Shown in pieces: positions 62,812 through 64,000 of a stretch of 64,000 nucleotides of DNA; positions within the stretch are counted from its first letter, which is position 1; every line of letters starts with the position of its first letter. Source of the stretch: Bombyx mori (taxonomy: Eukaryota; Arthropoda; Insecta; Lepidoptera; Bombycidae); contig NC_085126.1 of NCBI RefSeq assembly GCF_030269925.1, positions 3,288,501-3,352,500 on the forward strand, given 5' to 3'. The translations under genes were made by a program, and so were the position numbers. The notes beneath the pieces are model-generated. The model ran no database searches. It was not told the origin of the DNA and was given only the letters and a program-made list of their open reading frames with translations.

Positions 62812-64000
62812 CACTCGCGAGCAAAAGTTTGGAATCACTTACTTGAAATTAGTTCCGCGCGATCTCGTGTACTATTTTTTTTTTAATAATCATAAAAATG
62901 ACATCGTTTTAAAAGTTCAACTCTTAACTTTAAACTGATACTAAATTCATTAAAATCAAGCCAGTATTTAAGAAGCTATCCTGGATTAAGTGAAGCAATA
63001 ACGAAAAAGACGTGTTTCAATTGCTTGATACGTCGCGAGTTGCGACTTATTGACCCCTATAAAAGCACCTGTTATCGGATTTTCTTTATCAGTTAACTTT
63101 CACACATTGACCGGTACACATCTCGGCTAATTTTGATCCTTTACCTTGTACGACAATGGAGACCACATCTACAGAAGCAGCACAAATCGTTGACCTATTG
63201 CAAGAAGGACTCAGCCAGCGAGTTGTCGCTCGTCGGCTCCATATAAGCCAGTCCTGTGTTTCGAAAGCTTACAAGTGCTTTCAGGAGACTAGTGGCTTTA
63301 TCCCGAGACCAAGATCTGGACGGCGCCGGTGCACATTGGAGAGGGATGACCGTTTTATCGAATCAACCTCTCTCCGAAATCGGCATTTACATGGTGTCGA
63401 CGTCCAACAGGAGCTCCGAGATATTCGTGGGGTAGCAGCCGGCGAGTGGACACTATGTCGACGACTCAAGCTAGCGAATCTGACTCCAAAAAGGCCTCCC
63501 ACAGGCTCGAAACTCACGGTAGCTCACCGACAAACACTCCTTCAATTTGCTCGCACCCATCTTGATTGGGAGGTTGAGCAATAGAGGCAAATCTTGTTCT
63601 CCGACGAGAGCAGGATGTGTTTGCACGGTAGTGAACGAAGAGGTCGGGTCTACAGGCGGCCTGGGGAGCGATTTGCGCAGTGCTGTTTCGCTGAAACAGT
63701 GGCTTATGGGGGCGCCATTGTATGATGTGGGTCGGCATTTTCTTCGATGGTAAAACCGAACTTGTTTTCGTGCCTGGCGGGGGACGAGGAGGCGGTCTAA
63801 CTTCGGACTGGTACATTTCTAATATTCTGCTGGAACATGTCCTTACCTATGCTGCATATATCGGTGATCACTTCCTCCTTATGCACGATAACGCTCGTTG
63901 TTACACTGCCCGTGTAACAACTGTATAACTCTAAGAAGTCGGTATCGCCACATTGGACTGGCCAGCGCTCAGCTCTGACTTGAATCCCATTGAGCACGTG
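62812..64000 (+). pseudogene. Tc1-like transposon, decayed, cut by the window edge
   Basis: The left end CACTCGCGAGCAAAAGTTTG after TA is a Tc1-type terminal repeat. The transposase starts at 63156 (METTSTEAAQIVDLLQEGLS), with helix-turn-helix RVVARRLHISQSCVSKAYKC and linker RPRSGRRRCT. It is open to 63584, then broken by stops and frameshifts. Later pieces are ILFSDESRMCL (first Asp), LLMHDNARCYTARV (second Asp, other frame) and LDWPALSSDLNPIEHV (Glu). Lies in IFT52 intron 5. Confidence 0.85.

Noticed and set aside
1..64000. CRISPR array, operon structure or bacterial genes
   Set aside because: All regularly repeated sequences are dispersed SINE/LINE copies of unequal spacing; genes have introns, TATA boxes and poly(A) signals.

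Overview
The window is nuclear DNA of a lepidopteran insect, almost certainly the domestic silkworm Bombyx mori or a very close relative. The evidence is four genes of the Bombyx 30K lipoprotein family and about twenty copies of a tRNA-derived SINE that matches Bm1 in length and structure. Most of the remaining DNA is LINE fragments, Helitrons, mariner/Tc1 elements and MITEs.

Genes. Four intact 30K lipoprotein genes lie on the minus strand (coding exons 5946-6716, 20972-21742, 37429-38220 and 46418-47188). Each has the same layout: a TATA box, a tiny non-coding first exon of about 20-30 nt, an intron of 0.7-1.5 kb, then one exon with the whole coding sequence and an AATAAA signal. The second is the 30Kc19 type and the first its close paralogue. 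The third belongs to the 30Kc12/21/23 subgroup, and the fourth matches 30Kc6. On the plus strand there is a second, widely split gene not visible as one ORF: five exons of IFT52, an intraflagellar transport protein (18102-18214, 51721-51938, 53964-54099, 60963-61111, 62609-62757). Their phases match perfectly and together give 255 residues; the C-terminal part lies beyond the right edge. A good RFX X-box sits 163 bp upstream of its ATG. IFT52 intron 1 is 33.5 kb and contains three of the four 30K genes on the opposite strand, so a fat-body/hemolymph storage-protein cluster is nested inside a ciliary gene.

Layout. 1-5.9 kb: SINE, Helitron, mariner and LINE pieces. 5.9-8.3 kb: 30K gene 1. 8.4-9.4 kb: LINE, MITE and SINE. 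9.6-14.7 kb: a full-length Jockey-like retrotransposon with a 10 bp target-site duplication and a single nonsense codon in ORF2. 15-17 kb: two Helitrons. 17.9-18.2 kb: IFT52 promoter and exon 1. 20-22.6 kb: 30K gene 2. 22.8-25.5 kb: nested Helitron, SINE and DD37D mariner. 26.4-30 kb: RTE relic, a Harbinger-like MITE with a MADF-like ORF, and a 1.05 kb element with 262 bp inverted arms. 30-33.3 kb: an internally deleted Ty3/gypsy LTR element. 36-37.3 kb: LINE relic. 37.4-39.2 kb: 30K gene 3. 39.4-46.3 kb: repeats. 46.4-48.2 kb: 30K gene 4, with a hAT-type MITE just upstream. 48.6-51.6 kb: repeats. 51.7-62.8 kb: IFT52 exons 2-5 with TE-filled introns. 62.8-64 kb: a decayed Tc1-like element running off the edge.

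How the parts relate. The 30K genes are tandem duplicates with conserved promoter geometry and, in three of four, a conserved upstream motif. Transposable elements account for most of the intron-length differences and lie close to several promoters and splice sites. I see no CRISPR array, rRNA gene or stand-alone tRNA gene. Repeat family names are from memory of structure and end sequences, without a database search.
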